Below, in pieces: positions 1-10,600 of a stretch of DNA of 64,000 nucleotides. The notes under the pieces are model-generated. The model worked only from the letters and a program-made list of their open reading frames with translations, was not told where the DNA came from and did no database searches. Each line of letters opens with the position of its first letter. Positions within the stretch are counted from its first letter, which is position 1. Made by a program: the position numbers and the translations under genes. This DNA is from Terriglobia bacterium (GTDB taxonomy: Bacteria; Acidobacteriota; Terriglobia; Acidiferrales; UBA7541), in contig JAIQFB010000008.1 in assembly GCA_020073485.1 (NCBI GenBank), positions 1 through 64,000 of the forward strand, given 5' to 3'.

Positions 1-1
1 T

Positions 2-1708
2 GCCGCAGCGGACATCCTCAATGCAGGAACCTTCAACGTGACCGTGACCAACCCCACTCCGGGAGGCGGGACCTCGGGGAATTCTCCGTTCACCGTGAAC
101 AACCCGGTTCCAACGATCACCACGCTTTCACCCACGAGCGCAATTAAGGGCGGAGCGGCCTTCACCTTGACTGTGAACGGCACGAATTTCGTTTCCACCT
201 CCGTGGTGAACTTCAACGGATCGGCCAGGACGACGACGTTTGTGAGCGCGACGCAGCTGACGGCGTCGATTACGGCGGGAGACATCGCGACGGCGGGAAC
301 CTTCAATGTGACGGTGACCAACACGGCTCCGGGCGGCGGCACATCGGGAAATTCTCCATTTGCCGTGAATAATCCGGTCCCGGCCATCACCACGCTCTCG
401 CCATCGAGCGTGACCGCGGGGGGAGCGGCCTTTACGCTGACCGTGAACGGGACGAATTTTGTTTCCGGCGCGGTGGTTGGCTTCAACGGCGCGGCCAAGA
501 CAACCACGTTTGTGAACGCGACTCAGGTGACGGCGCCCATAACGGCGGGCGACATCTCCGCAGCCGGAACGTTCAACGTAATCGTGACCAATCCGACCCC
601 CGGGGGCGGCGCGTCCGGGAGTTCGCCGTTCACCGTAAACAATCCGGTCCCAACAATCACGACGCTTTCGCCCACGGCTGCGACGGCAGGCGGCGCGGCG
701 TTCACGCTGACGGTCAACGGAACGAATTTCAATTCATCGTCGGTGGTGAATTTCAACGGAGCCGCCAAGACCACCGCGTTTGTGAGCGCGACGCAGGTGA
801 CGGCCGCCATTACGGCGACGGATATCGCCACGGCCGGAACATTTAACGTGACGGTGACCAACCCGGCGCCGGGTGGCGGAACTTCGGGAAATTCGCCGTT
901 TACCGTGAATAACCCTGTTCCGACGGTGACAACGCTTTCACCAACAGGCGCCATAAAGGGAGGAGCGGCCTTCACGCTTACGGTGAACGGGACGAATTTC
1001 AATTCCTCCTCGGTGGTGAATTTCAACGGGGCGGCAAGGACAACCACCTTCGTGAGTGCGACGCAGGTCACGGCCGCCATCACGGCGGCGGATATCGCGG
1101 CCACGGGTACGTTCAACGTGGCAGTGACGAACCCTGCCCCTGGGGGCGGCGCCTCAGGGAATGCAGCGTTCAATGTCACGGATTTTAGTGTGACCCAAGC
1201 CACTTCCGGGACCGTTTCGGTAACGGCAGGCACGCCGACTACTGTGACCCTGAATGTGACGACCACTCCGGCCATCGCTTTGCCCGCGGATGTAACCTTT
1301 ACTTGCGCCTTACCTGCGGGACTTTCCGGGGCGGGTTGTTCGTTGAACCCCACGACCATTGCGAAAGGCAGCCCGAACGGCTCTTCGACCGTGCTGACGA
1401 TCACGACCACAGCAAATCTGCCTCCCTCTTCGCGCCGGCGGGATCCCTGGATGCCATTCATGCCGTTGATTCCGGTGACGGCTCTTGCCGGAATGGCAAT
1501 TTTATGGCTAACAAAACAACACCGTGGCGCGCCCCTGCGAGGACGTCCCGTATATCTCGCTCTGGGATTGCTGCTGATCACTTCGGCTGGGCTGGTGGGC
1601 TGCTCCACCGCTCTGATGTCCACGCAAAAGGGAGCATCGAGCGTGACGGTAACGGCTACATCAGGCGGGATTTCCAAGACCACTACTGTTGCCATCAACG
1701 TGCAATGA
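2..1708 (+). CDS. IPT/TIG-repeat surface protein with C-terminal membrane hairpin (5' end outside window)
   Basis: The frame is open from base 2, so the gene begins upstream; 568 residues are visible. It starts inside one IPT/TIG-like Ig repeat, followed by four complete 90-residue copies, each opening with N-N-P-V-P and containing TLTVNGTNF and a PGGG(T/A)SG linker. A different beta-rich domain follows from about nucleotide 1180, interrupted by two hydrophobic segments (about 1440-1510 and 1548-1605). A basic loop separates them and the second ends in LVGC; two more beta strands close the protein. IPT/TIG folds are extracellular interaction modules, and the hydrophobic pair probably anchors the protein to a membrane. 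No enzyme domain is visible. It may be an adhesin or matrix protein; the missing N-terminus could change that. Confidence 0.85.
   Translation, partial: AAADILNAGTFNVTVTNPTPGGGTSGNSPFTVNNPVPTITTLSPTSAIKGGAAFTLTVNGTNFVSTSVVNFNGSARTTTFVSATQLTASITAGDIATAGTFNVTVTNTAPGGGTSGNSPFAVNNPVPAITTLSPSSVTAGGAAFTLTVNGTNFVSGAVVGFNGAAKTTTFVNATQVTAPITAGDISAAGTFNVIVTNPTPGGGASGSSPFTVNNPVPTITTLSPTAATAGGAAFTLTVNGTNFNSSSVVNFNGAAKTTAFVSATQVTAAITATDIATAGTFNVTVTNPAPGGGTSGNSPFTVNNPVPTVTTLSPTGAIKGGAAFTLTVNGTNFNSSSVVNFNGAARTTTFVSATQVTAAITAADIAATGTFNVAVTNPAPGGGASGNAAFNVTDFSVTQATSGTVSVTAGTPTTVTLNVTTTPAIALPADVTFTCALPAGLSGAGCSLNPTTIAKGSPNGSSTVLTITTTANLPPSSRRRDPWMPFMPLIPVTALAGMAILWLTKQHRGAPLRGRPVYLALGLLLITSAGLVGCSTALMSTQKGASSVTVTATSGGISKTTTVAINVQ
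98..1177 (+). repeat. Four tandem 270-bp repeats encoding IPT/TIG domains
   Basis: The codons for N-N-P-V-P recur at 98, 368, 638 and 908, and the array ends at 1177. The period is therefore exactly 270 bp (90 residues) four times, with part of another copy before base 98. Copies are in frame and differ by scattered substitutions, so duplication is recent enough for conserved length but not for identity. Confidence 0.95.
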
Positions 1709-1958
1709 TTAACTGCTGGTTGTGATACAACCTGCATGTGCCTGCCGGGCGGAAGGGCCTGGACCGCATCCAAGTGGACGCACCGCACCAGCGAATCAGC
1801 TTCGTGTTCCATGGGAGCGGCGGCTGGCTGGAACGGTACCTTACAGATGACCGCGTGAAGCGCGCGGGAGGAAAATCATGCACACGAATGAATCACGCCC
1901 GCTCGCGATTTGTTTCGGCTCCAGCTTACCGGAGGGGCGCTCCAAAGAGGGCATCAGA

Positions 1959-3575
1959 ATGGCGTTGCACATACTGGCAGCGATCGCGGTATTTGCGATT
2001 TGCGCCGCCCAGGCCGCTGGCGCCGACTGCGCCGGCCTTGCCAGTCTGGCTCTGAAGGACACCACGATCACGTCGGCCACCGTGGTTCCCGCTGCGGGCG
2101 CGGTCCCGGAATACTGCAAGGTGCTGGGGAAGATCCACAATCTTCCGCAGTCCACGATTCAATTTGAAGTTTCGCTGCCGACCACGAAATGGAACGGAAA
2201 ATATTTTGTTGCGGGCGGGGGCGGATACAACGGCGTGATCCCCCGGCTTACGCAGGCGCTCACCGAAGGGTACGCCGCGGCCGGTTCGGACACCGGACAC
2301 GACGCCAAGGACGCGAACTGGGCATTCAACAATCTGGACGCTCAAAATAACTACGCCTACCTAGCCACGCACGTAGTCACCCTGATCGGGAAACAGATCC
2401 TGCGCGCATTCTACGCTCAACACGAGCGGCGCTCCTATTTCGTGGGCTGCTCGAACGGTGGCAAGATGGCGCTGGCGGAAATTCAACGCTACCCTGACGA
2501 TTTCGATGCGGCAATCTCAGGCGATCCGGTGATCGACCGGACCAGGCTGATGATGCAATATGCCTGGAACGCGCAGGCCCTGGCGCCCGCTCCGATTCCG
2601 CCGGCCAAGATTCCGGTGATCGAAAAGGCCACGATGAATGCGTGCCGCGAGAGTGGCGGCGCAATCAACGGGCTGCTGATGACTCCCGCGCGCTGCAAGT
2701 TCGATCCGAAAACGATTGTCTGTGCGTCCGGCGACGGTCCCAATTGTCTGACGGCGGGCCAGGCACAGGCGCTGCAAAAAATACTGAACGGGCCGGTGAG
2801 CGCCTCCGGGGCGGAACTTCATCCCGGATTTGTTCCCGGGCATGAAGACGACTATCGGGCCTTCCTGACCGGGGACGGGACCGATGCCGCCAAGCCGGCG
2901 TCCACCTGGAATCTGTCGGACATATTCATGAGGCAGTTCGTTTTCGGGCTGGGATTCGATCTGGTGAAGGATTTCCATTTCGACGCTTCGCTGGCGGCAC
3001 TGGTGCCTCTGGCTGCGGCGCAAGACAATGCCAACCCGGATCTTTCCGAGTTCAAGGCGCATGGCGGAAAATTGATCCTGTACCACGGCTGGGCGGACCA
3101 TTCGATTACGCCACTCCGGACCATCGAATATTACGAGGATGTGATCGAAACGATGGGAAAAGAGCACGCGGAGGAGCAGGGCGAACCAAACGCCTATGCG
3201 GTGATGGATTTCGCGCGCTTGTTCATGGTGCCGGGCATGCATCATTGCGCCAATGGGCCGGGACCGAACGTCTTCGGCGGAGCAAACCAGGGCCTTGCGC
3301 CGCAACTCGACGGGCAGCATGACGTGGTAATGGCCCTGGACCATTGGGTGGAAGACGGCGTCGCGCCCGAAAAGATCATCGCCTCTCACTTGACCAATGG
3401 AGCAGTGGACCGCACGCTGGCTCTGTGCCCGTATCCTCAGGCGCCGATTTTCAACGGCTCCGGAGACGCCAACCTGGCCGAGAACTATCATTGCGAAGAC
3501 CGGAGCTATCACTGGGCGATCGCAGGGGTGCAAACTACGAGGAAGGCGCAGGCGGCTGGAAAGCGCACCCGATAA
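1959..3575 (+). CDS. Secreted tannase/feruloyl esterase family hydrolase
   Basis: Tannase/feruloyl esterase-type serine hydrolase of 538 residues, acting on esters of phenolic acids, probably outside the cytoplasm. A signal peptide opens the protein (MALHILAAIAVFAICAAQA). The nucleophile lies in G-C-S-N-G-G (Cys164, Ser165). Asp380 is in GWADHS and His429-Cys430 in GMHHC, giving the CS-D-HC arrangement typical of the family, in which the two cysteines bridge Ser and His. The chosen ATG has GAGGG eight bases upstream. A second in-frame ATG at 1878 has an even better Shine-Dalgarno (GGGAGG, six bases away) and would add 27 residues before the signal peptide, so the start is open. It stands alone; no operon partner is evident. 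Substrate (tannin, feruloylated polysaccharide or another ester) cannot be read from sequence. Confidence 0.93.
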   Translation: MALHILAAIAVFAICAAQAAGADCAGLASLALKDTTITSATVVPAAGAVPEYCKVLGKIHNLPQSTIQFEVSLPTTKWNGKYFVAGGGGYNGVIPRLTQALTEGYAAAGSDTGHDAKDANWAFNNLDAQNNYAYLATHVVTLIGKQILRAFYAQHERRSYFVGCSNGGKMALAEIQRYPDDFDAAISGDPVIDRTRLMMQYAWNAQALAPAPIPPAKIPVIEKATMNACRESGGAINGLLMTPARCKFDPKTIVCASGDGPNCLTAGQAQALQKILNGPVSASGAELHPGFVPGHEDDYRAFLTGDGTDAAKPASTWNLSDIFMRQFVFGLGFDLVKDFHFDASLAALVPLAAAQDNANPDLSEFKAHGGKLILYHGWADHSITPLRTIEYYEDVIETMGKEHAEEQGEPNAYAVMDFARLFMVPGMHHCANGPGPNVFGGANQGLAPQLDGQHDVVMALDHWVEDGVAPEKIIASHLTNGAVDRTLALCPYPQAPIFNGSGDANLAENYHCEDRSYHWAIAGVQTTRKAQAAGKRTR

Positions 3576-3766
3576 TGTCGGCCGGATGCGGCTGACCCGG
3601 CTTCGAACGCCGGATTCATAAGGACACTGGGGAGAGGGGCGCGTAGGACAGTCATTCTTGCAAAACGCACCGGAATGAGGCATATAGGAATTGCAGGCTG
3701 CCCTTTCGCCCCCTCTCCCCTGCTGGTACCGTAAGCTCTCTATCGACGTTCGCGATTGGAGGCAAG

Positions 3767-4027
3767 ATGCCCAAAAAGAAAAAGAAGCCCACCCGCAAGG
3801 CCGTGAAGAAGGTAGCGCGCCCGGCCAAAAAAATGCGCAGCAAGGCCCCGGCCCGGAAGAAGAAGCCGGTAAAGAAACAGGGACGAATGGGCGGAGGGGT
3901 CACGGTTGAATTCGCGGAGATCGATGTGATTTCGGGAATCGGTGAAGATTCCATCGACGAAACCGAATCGACCGTGGTCGAACCCGTGGACGAGCACTTC
4001 CCGCCGGATTACGGAGGCAGTGAGTAA
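3767..4027 (+). CDS. Small bipolar protein with lysine-rich, histone-like N-terminus
   Basis: An 86-residue protein with a good ribosome binding site (GGAGG five bases before the ATG). The first 40 residues hold 21 Lys/Arg in runs resembling histone H1 or bacterial lysine-rich tails. The last 46 residues have no Lys or Arg and 13 Asp/Glu. No signal peptide, cysteine or known catalytic motif is visible. The basic half suggests nucleic-acid or other polyanion binding; the acidic half could be a self-inhibitory or protein-contact tail. Both roles are inference. It is not obviously in an operon. Confidence 0.78.
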   Translation: MPKKKKKPTRKAVKKVARPAKKMRSKAPARKKKPVKKQGRMGGGVTVEFAEIDVISGIGEDSIDETESTVVEPVDEHFPPDYGGSE

Positions 4028-4656
4028 GAATCCGCGTTCCCGGCGAGGATTGATCGGGCGCGTGCATCATACCCGATTCCTGCATGAAAGACGGATCCTT
4101 GAGTCGACGACTCGGCCATGCGGCGCGCGGGTCCGTGCCTGAATTCGTGAGCTGGCGCGCCTCATCCCCAGACAAGTTCCCCGAAAATCCCGGCAAGAAA
4201 CCGCCGTCACCCGATCGCCCGCGATGACGGAATGAACATCGTGAAAAACCATGGCCCGGCGGCGGCTCTGGTGCCTGTCCCCAACCCGAGCCTTCCTTGA
4301 CGGGCAGATGCGGCGGAGTATTCGCGACCCGCAATAGCTTGAAAATCGGTCCATTTCCGGGCTGGGTGACGAGAAGCCCGAACCGAGGCGAATTGACCAC
4401 AATCGGGCTACTGTTCAGCCTGATGGAAGATTTGTAACCCACCTGCTTCCAATAAAGAGAAGTTCACTGGACTTTCGTGATTTCCCAAATGGGACTAGCA
4501 GTACCCCGGGTTTCCATAACCCCCTTGTAATCAGTGAGTCACGAATTCCCCCCTGCTCTACAAATTTTCCACATTGGTACAAGAATTGCTTTCTCGGATG
4601 CCGGGAATGAATTGGCATTTGCCATTTCGACTCATTTTGTCGTTGAAGGGAAAAAA
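4028..4656. other. 629-bp intergenic region with candidate upstream activator site
   Basis: No convincing gene is seen. The open frames here lack ribosome binding sites and family features. The right part carries the sigma-54-type promoter annotated separately. About 60-90 bp upstream of it, around 4483-4520, lies a patch with imperfect dyads (CCCAAATGGG and GGGACTAGCAGTACCC), where an enhancer-binding protein could sit; this is inference. Confidence 0.5.
4574..4590 (+). promoter_or_regulatory. Sigma-54-type promoter (-24/-12) for the 2,539-residue secreted protein
   Basis: The sequence TTGGTACAAGAATTGCT has GG at 4576-4577 and GC at 4588-4589, separated by exactly 10 bases. It matches the RpoN consensus TGGCACG-N4-TTGCW at most positions. 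The inferred transcript start near 4601 lies about 56 bases before the ATG at 4657. This also excludes the longer open frame that begins at 4534. Confidence 0.7.
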
Positions 4657-7600
4657 ATGTCACACCAACTGACGAGTTCTGAATTTGCCTCGAAGCGCAA
4701 TCCGCTGTATCCGATTGCCGCCGGAATGATGGATCGCGCGAAGTGGAGCGCGGGCGCTGGCAAAGACCGCCAAGAATGTGGAAGTCGAAGACACTCGACT
4801 GGGACCGCGCGCGCGAAGGCCGCTCTTTATCGCTGCGCCCTGATGCTGGCCGTCCTGGCGGGACTGTTGTCCTGGACTGGGCCCGCGCAGGCTCAAGTCA
4901 GAGTGACGACGGAGCACAACGACAATAGCCGGACTGGCGCGAACACCCAGGAAACCGTCCTGACCACCGGCAACGTGAATCCCACGCAATTCGGCAAGCT
5001 GTATTCCGCGGTCGTGGACGGCTTCATATACGCACAGCCGCTCTATCTGTACCACGTCAGTATCAGCGGTGTGTTCCACAATGTGGTGTATGTTGCCACT
5101 GAACATGACAGCGTCTATGCCTTCGATGCTGACACCGGCAGCCAACTCTGGCATGTGAGCTTCATTAATCCGCCGACAGTTACCACCGTGAGTCCTGCCG
5201 ACGCGGGCGCCCCCTACGACCTGGTCCCGGAAATCGGGATCACCAGTACACCCGTGATTGATCCGACGGCCGGAACCCTCTATGTGATTGCGAAGACCAA
5301 AGAAAGTGGCGTGTTCGTGCAGCGCTTGCATGCATTGAATGTAGCGACTGGGGCGGAAAAATCCGGCAGCCCCGTGGTCATTACCGCCTCGGTATCAGGA
5401 ACGGGTGACGGCAGCGTGAGCGGCACAATCGCCTTCGATCCCTTGCGAGAACATAGTCGTCCCGGTCTGCTGTTGGAGAATGGGCATCTGGTGATCGCCT
5501 GGGCATCGCACGAAGACGTATCGCCATTTCACGGTTGGGTCATGTCCTACAACCCTACGACGCTTGCGCAGGAAGCCGTATACAACACGACTCCGAATGG
5601 AGGCCTTGGCGGGATCTGGATGAGCGGCTCAGGGCTCGCGGCCGATTCCAACTACCTCTACTTTTCAACGGGGAACGGAACGTACGACGGCACCACCGAT
5701 TTTGGCGACAGCTCGATGAAGCTTGGCCAGCCGGCCAGCGGTTCATTTCCCATCGTGGACTGGTTTACGCCCTTCGATCAGAGCAATCTGAATGCGAACG
5801 ATCTTGATCTTGGTTCCGGCGGAGTGGTGCTACTTCCCGACCAGCCTACCGGCTCCCCGCACCAGCACCTGCTTTTGACGGCGAGCAAAGCGGGAACGAT
5901 CTATCTTCTCGACCGCGACAACATGGGTCACTTCAATGCCAGCAATAACAACCAGGTTGTTCAGAGCATCCCAGCAGCGCTGCCTGCACTTTTTGGCGCG
6001 CCGGCCTGGTGGAACAACACAGCGTATTTCGGGGGCAGTGGAGCATTCGGTCAACCCGGCGACTTTCTGAAAGCATTCCATTTTGATCCCGTGAGCGGAA
6101 TCCTCATTTCTCCTCCTGCCACGGAATCCTCCACGAACTTCCAGTATCCGGGCCCGACGCCGGCCGTCTCCTCGAATGGCACCATGAACGGGATCGTCTG
6201 GGCGATACAAACCGATCAATTCAATAATCCAGGCCAGGCCGTGCTGCATGCTTTTGACGCGACGAATCTTGCCACCGAGCTTTACAACACCTCGGTGAAT
6301 CCGGCCCGCGACAACCCCGGCTTTGCGGTGAAATTCACGGTGCCCACTGTTGCCAACGGCAAGGTTTTTGTCGGCTCGCAAACTCAGTTGAGCGTATATG
6401 GGCTTCTGAATCCGCCGGCCTTAGTCTCGATTGCGGTTACACCTGCGAACCCATCCATTGCAAAGGGCGCCACGCAACAATTCATTGCGACGGGTACATA
6501 CAGTGATTCGAGCACGCAGGTCCTGACCGGATTCGCGACCTGGAATTCCACCAATACTGCCGCAGCTACCATCGTTGATGGCGGCTTGGCCACGGGTGTC
6601 GCCGCGGGCAACACGACGATTCAGGCCACTTACAATTCCATCACTGGATCGACCGTCTTGACGGTCAACCCGCCGTCCTTGGTGTCAATTGCGGTGACCC
6701 CGGCGAATCCCTCGATCTTGACGGGGGGAACGCAGCAATTCACCGCGACCGGCACCTACAGTGACAACAGCACTCAGAACCTGACGAGTTCGGTCACCTG
6801 GACCTCGAACAACAACACCGTAGCCACCATCAACAGCGCAGGCTTGGCATCAGGCGTGGGCCCCGGCAGCGCAACGATTCAAGCGACTTTGTCCTCTATC
6901 GTTGGTTCGACGACCTTAACCGACAGCGGCGCTGTGTCGGGCGTGGTGGGCCATTGGCCCTTTGATGCCAGTTCCGGCACCACCGCAGTGGACATTTCTG
7001 GAAACGGATATAACGCAACCATGCCCAATGGGATCACATGGGTGACCGGAGTGATCTCGGGCGCCATATCCGCCAACAATACGAACCAGTTTGCCAGCAC
7101 CCCCTCAATCAACCTGACGGGCACACATGCCGTGACGGTTTCGATGTGGGTGAACCGAACGTATACCGCCGGTGGAGCGAATGGATCGGTGCTTTTTGAA
7201 TTCAGCAATAACTACAACAATGGTACGGGCACTTTCGGATTCTTTCCCGACGAGGCAGCCGATTGCGGCACCTCGGCCATGGAAATTGGCATTCACGGCG
7301 ACGCCGGATATAACGTCAAGTGCTTTCCGCAGCCCACGTCCGGAGTGTGGCACCACTTGGCAACCGTCCTTGACGTAACCCAGACGGGGGCCAACGAAGT
7401 GAACCTGTACGTCGATGGCGTCCTGCAAACTGCTCTCAGTCAGTCCTACAACAGCAACAACACAGCGGCGTTCGGCAACTTCCCTCTCTATCTATTCTCG
7501 CGAGCCGGGACATCGTCATTCGCCGGCGGTGAGATGGATGATTTGCAATTGTACAGCCGCGCGCTTTCAGCATCGGAAATCCAGGCGATTCACAACAGCA

Positions 7601-10600
7601 TCCCGCCAGACTTCGTCGTAGGGTCCACGCCGACCACGCAAACAGTGGTACAAGGAAACAGCACGACCTTTACACCAACCGTAACGGGCACGGGCGGATT
7701 CAGTGGATCGGTTATCTTTGACGTGGGCGGATTGCCGGCGGGAGTCACGGGGACGTTCAACCCCACGTCGGTCACGGGAACGGGATCCTCGACGCTTACT
7801 GTAACGACCTCACCAACAACTCCGACAGGCACTTACCCGGTGACGATCACGGGAATCAGCGGAAACCTGGTCCACTCGGCGACGGTGAATCTCGTCGTCA
7901 GTTCGTTGCCCAACTTTACGTTGTCCTTGTCCCCGGCTTTAAGAACCGTGATTCAGGGTAGCGGAACAACGTACACGTCAACCGTTACAGCGTTGGGAGG
8001 ATTCACCGGATCGGTGGCACTTGCCGTGAGCGGGCTGCCTACCGGCGCGAACGGAACGTTTGTTCCAACTTCGGTCACAGGTTCGGGGTCGTCGACGCTT
8101 ACAATCACCACGGCAGCGACGACACCGGCCGGCACCTATACGCTGACGGTCACGGGTACCAGCGGAGCCTTGGTCCATACCGCAACCACGACATTTGTGG
8201 TGAATCCACCAGCTCCCCTCGGCGCCGTGGACATTCAAAATGGTACGGTCTCTGCATGCAATGCACCGGCGCAAAGTTGCACCGGTTTCATCCATGGGAC
8301 CATTCCCGCGGGCGAAGCCATCATGATCATTGGTTCCTGGGGCGGAGCTACCACTACCGCAACCATTAACGATGGGGTCAACACATATACCACTGTCGCC
8401 GGACCATTGAATGCCGCCGTAGGACCTAATCGCACGCAAGTGTGGCTCGCGACCAACAACCCAGGCGGCGTTACGCAGGCGACGATCACGCTCAGCGCCC
8501 CTTCTTCCGTCACTGAAGTGCAACTTTGGGTGATACCTCTGCAAGGTATCGCGACCGTGTCTCCGGTCGACGCAAACGTCACCCATTTCACTGCCGGAAC
8601 TGGCACCAGCATGACCACTGGCACTTCCGGTGTGGCCAGCGCCACGGCAAACGAAATGATCTGGGGCGTCTTCGAGGAAGACAATTATTCAACGCCCTAC
8701 ACTGCCGGCTCCGGATACACAAGTATCTCGGGGCAGGAAGCTGTTTCCCTGCTTGAGTTTAAAAACGTCACCCAAACCGGAGTGCAAACCGCGACGGGAA
8801 CAAACGGCGTCGGCGTAAACAATTGGATTGGTTTGATCTTCGGATTGAAGACGACTGGTGTGGGAGTCACTCCCACGCTATCTTCCATAGCCGTGACGCC
8901 GGCCACTCCGTCTGTTGTGGCTGGCGGGACGCAGCAATTCACAGCGACCGGAATCAATTCCGATAACAGCACGCAGGACCTTACCAGCGTGGCGACATGG
9001 ACCTCCGTTACCACCGGTGTGGCGACAATCGCCAGCGGCGGCTTGGCAACCGGTGTAGCCGCGGGCACTTCCACGATCCAGGCGACCTATGGCTTGGTCA
9101 CTGGCTCCACCGTTCTGACGGTCACCCCGGCGCAAAACCCGGACTTCACCATTTCCGCCACGCCTGCTTCACGATCGATCCTGCAAGGTGCCGGAACCAC
9201 TTACTCGGCGACGGTCACCGGGATGAACGCGTTCAGCGGATCAGTCAACCTGTCTGTTAGCGGGCTACCCGCAGGGGCGACTGGCACATTCAATCCCTCG
9301 CTGGTTGTCGGATCAGGACCCTCAACGTTGACGATCACTACAACGCCCACGACTCCGACCGGGTCATTTACGCTGACAATCACCGGAACCAGCGGAGCTC
9401 TAACGCATAGCACGACTACAACTCTTGTGATTCTCAATCCTTCGGGTCCCACACTGCTGACTATCTCAGTGACGCCCGCGAGCCCCTCATTGCCCGTGGG
9501 CGCCACACAGGCGTTCACTGCAACGGGGAATTACAGCGACTCCAGCACCCAGAATCTCACCGGTTCCGTTGTCTGGAGTTCCACGAAGCCGGCCACAGCA
9601 ACGATTAGCAGCGGCGGCGTAGCGACCGGTGTCGCCCTCGGAAGCACGACTATTCAGGCGACTTCCGGGGCCGTTGTCGGATCGAGCAATTTGACCATCT
9701 CGACGGCCCTATCCGGTACGACCGGGCACTGGGGCTTCGACGATGGGACCGGCACGACCGCTGCGGACTCCTCCGGAAACGGATATAACGCCACGCTGTT
9801 CAATGGCGTAAGTTGGATCTCCGGATTATTTAACGGAGCGATATCCGCCAACAACGTAAACCAGTATGCGAGCACCCCCTCGATTGACCTGACCGGCACA
9901 CACGCCGTGACGGTTTCGCTGTGGGTGAACCGGACGTATACCAGTGGTGGAACCACTGGAACAACGCTGTTTGAATTCAGCAGCAACCTCAACAGCAACA
10001 TCGGCAGTTTCGGGTTCTATCCAGACGAGGCACCCGATTGCGGTACCCCGGCGATGGAAATCGGCATGCATGGCGACGCAGGAGTCAATATCAAGTGCTT
10101 TGCCCAGCCCTCATCAGGCGCATGGCACCATTTGGCGGTTGTATACGACGTGACCCAAACGGCAGCCAATGAAGTGAGCCTGTACATCGACGGAGTGCTG
10201 CAAACTGCGCTCAGCCAGTCGCACAGCAGTGCCAATACAGCTGCATTTGGCAACTTCCCGCTCTATCTCTTCTCCCGAGGCGGCACTGGGTCGTTCTCCG
10301 GCGGCGAGATGGATGAACTCCAGTTGTACAGCCGGGCACTTTCATCGACCGAGGTCCAGGAGCTCTACAACGAACGGTTGACAATTCCGGTTGGCGCTTC
10401 GGTTTCGCCCACCTCACTGGCCTTCGGGAACCAGAGCGTGAATGTAACCAGCGCCCCCAAGAGCGTGATTCTGACGAGCATCGGGGCGAACGCACTCACG
10501 ATCTCTAACATCACCACGTCTGGCGACTTCGCCTTGGCCTCCAGCACATGCACCGCTTTGCCCATGCCGACGGCGGCCACCTGCACGATGAACGTGACCT

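Noticed and set aside
98-1177. Tandem repeats as a possible CRISPR or satellite array
   Set aside because: The 270-bp units are protein-coding and in frame, with no spacer/repeat alternation.
523-1812. Long open frame antisense to the IPT-repeat gene
   Set aside because: It mirrors the repeat array on the opposite strand, has no ribosome binding site and its translation is a low-complexity Val/Ala/Pro pattern typical of the complement of Ig repeats.
4028-4440. Riboswitch-like structure upstream of the giant secreted protein
   Set aside because: Short dyads are present, but no consensus core of a known riboswitch class was recognised and the region lies upstream of the inferred transcript start.
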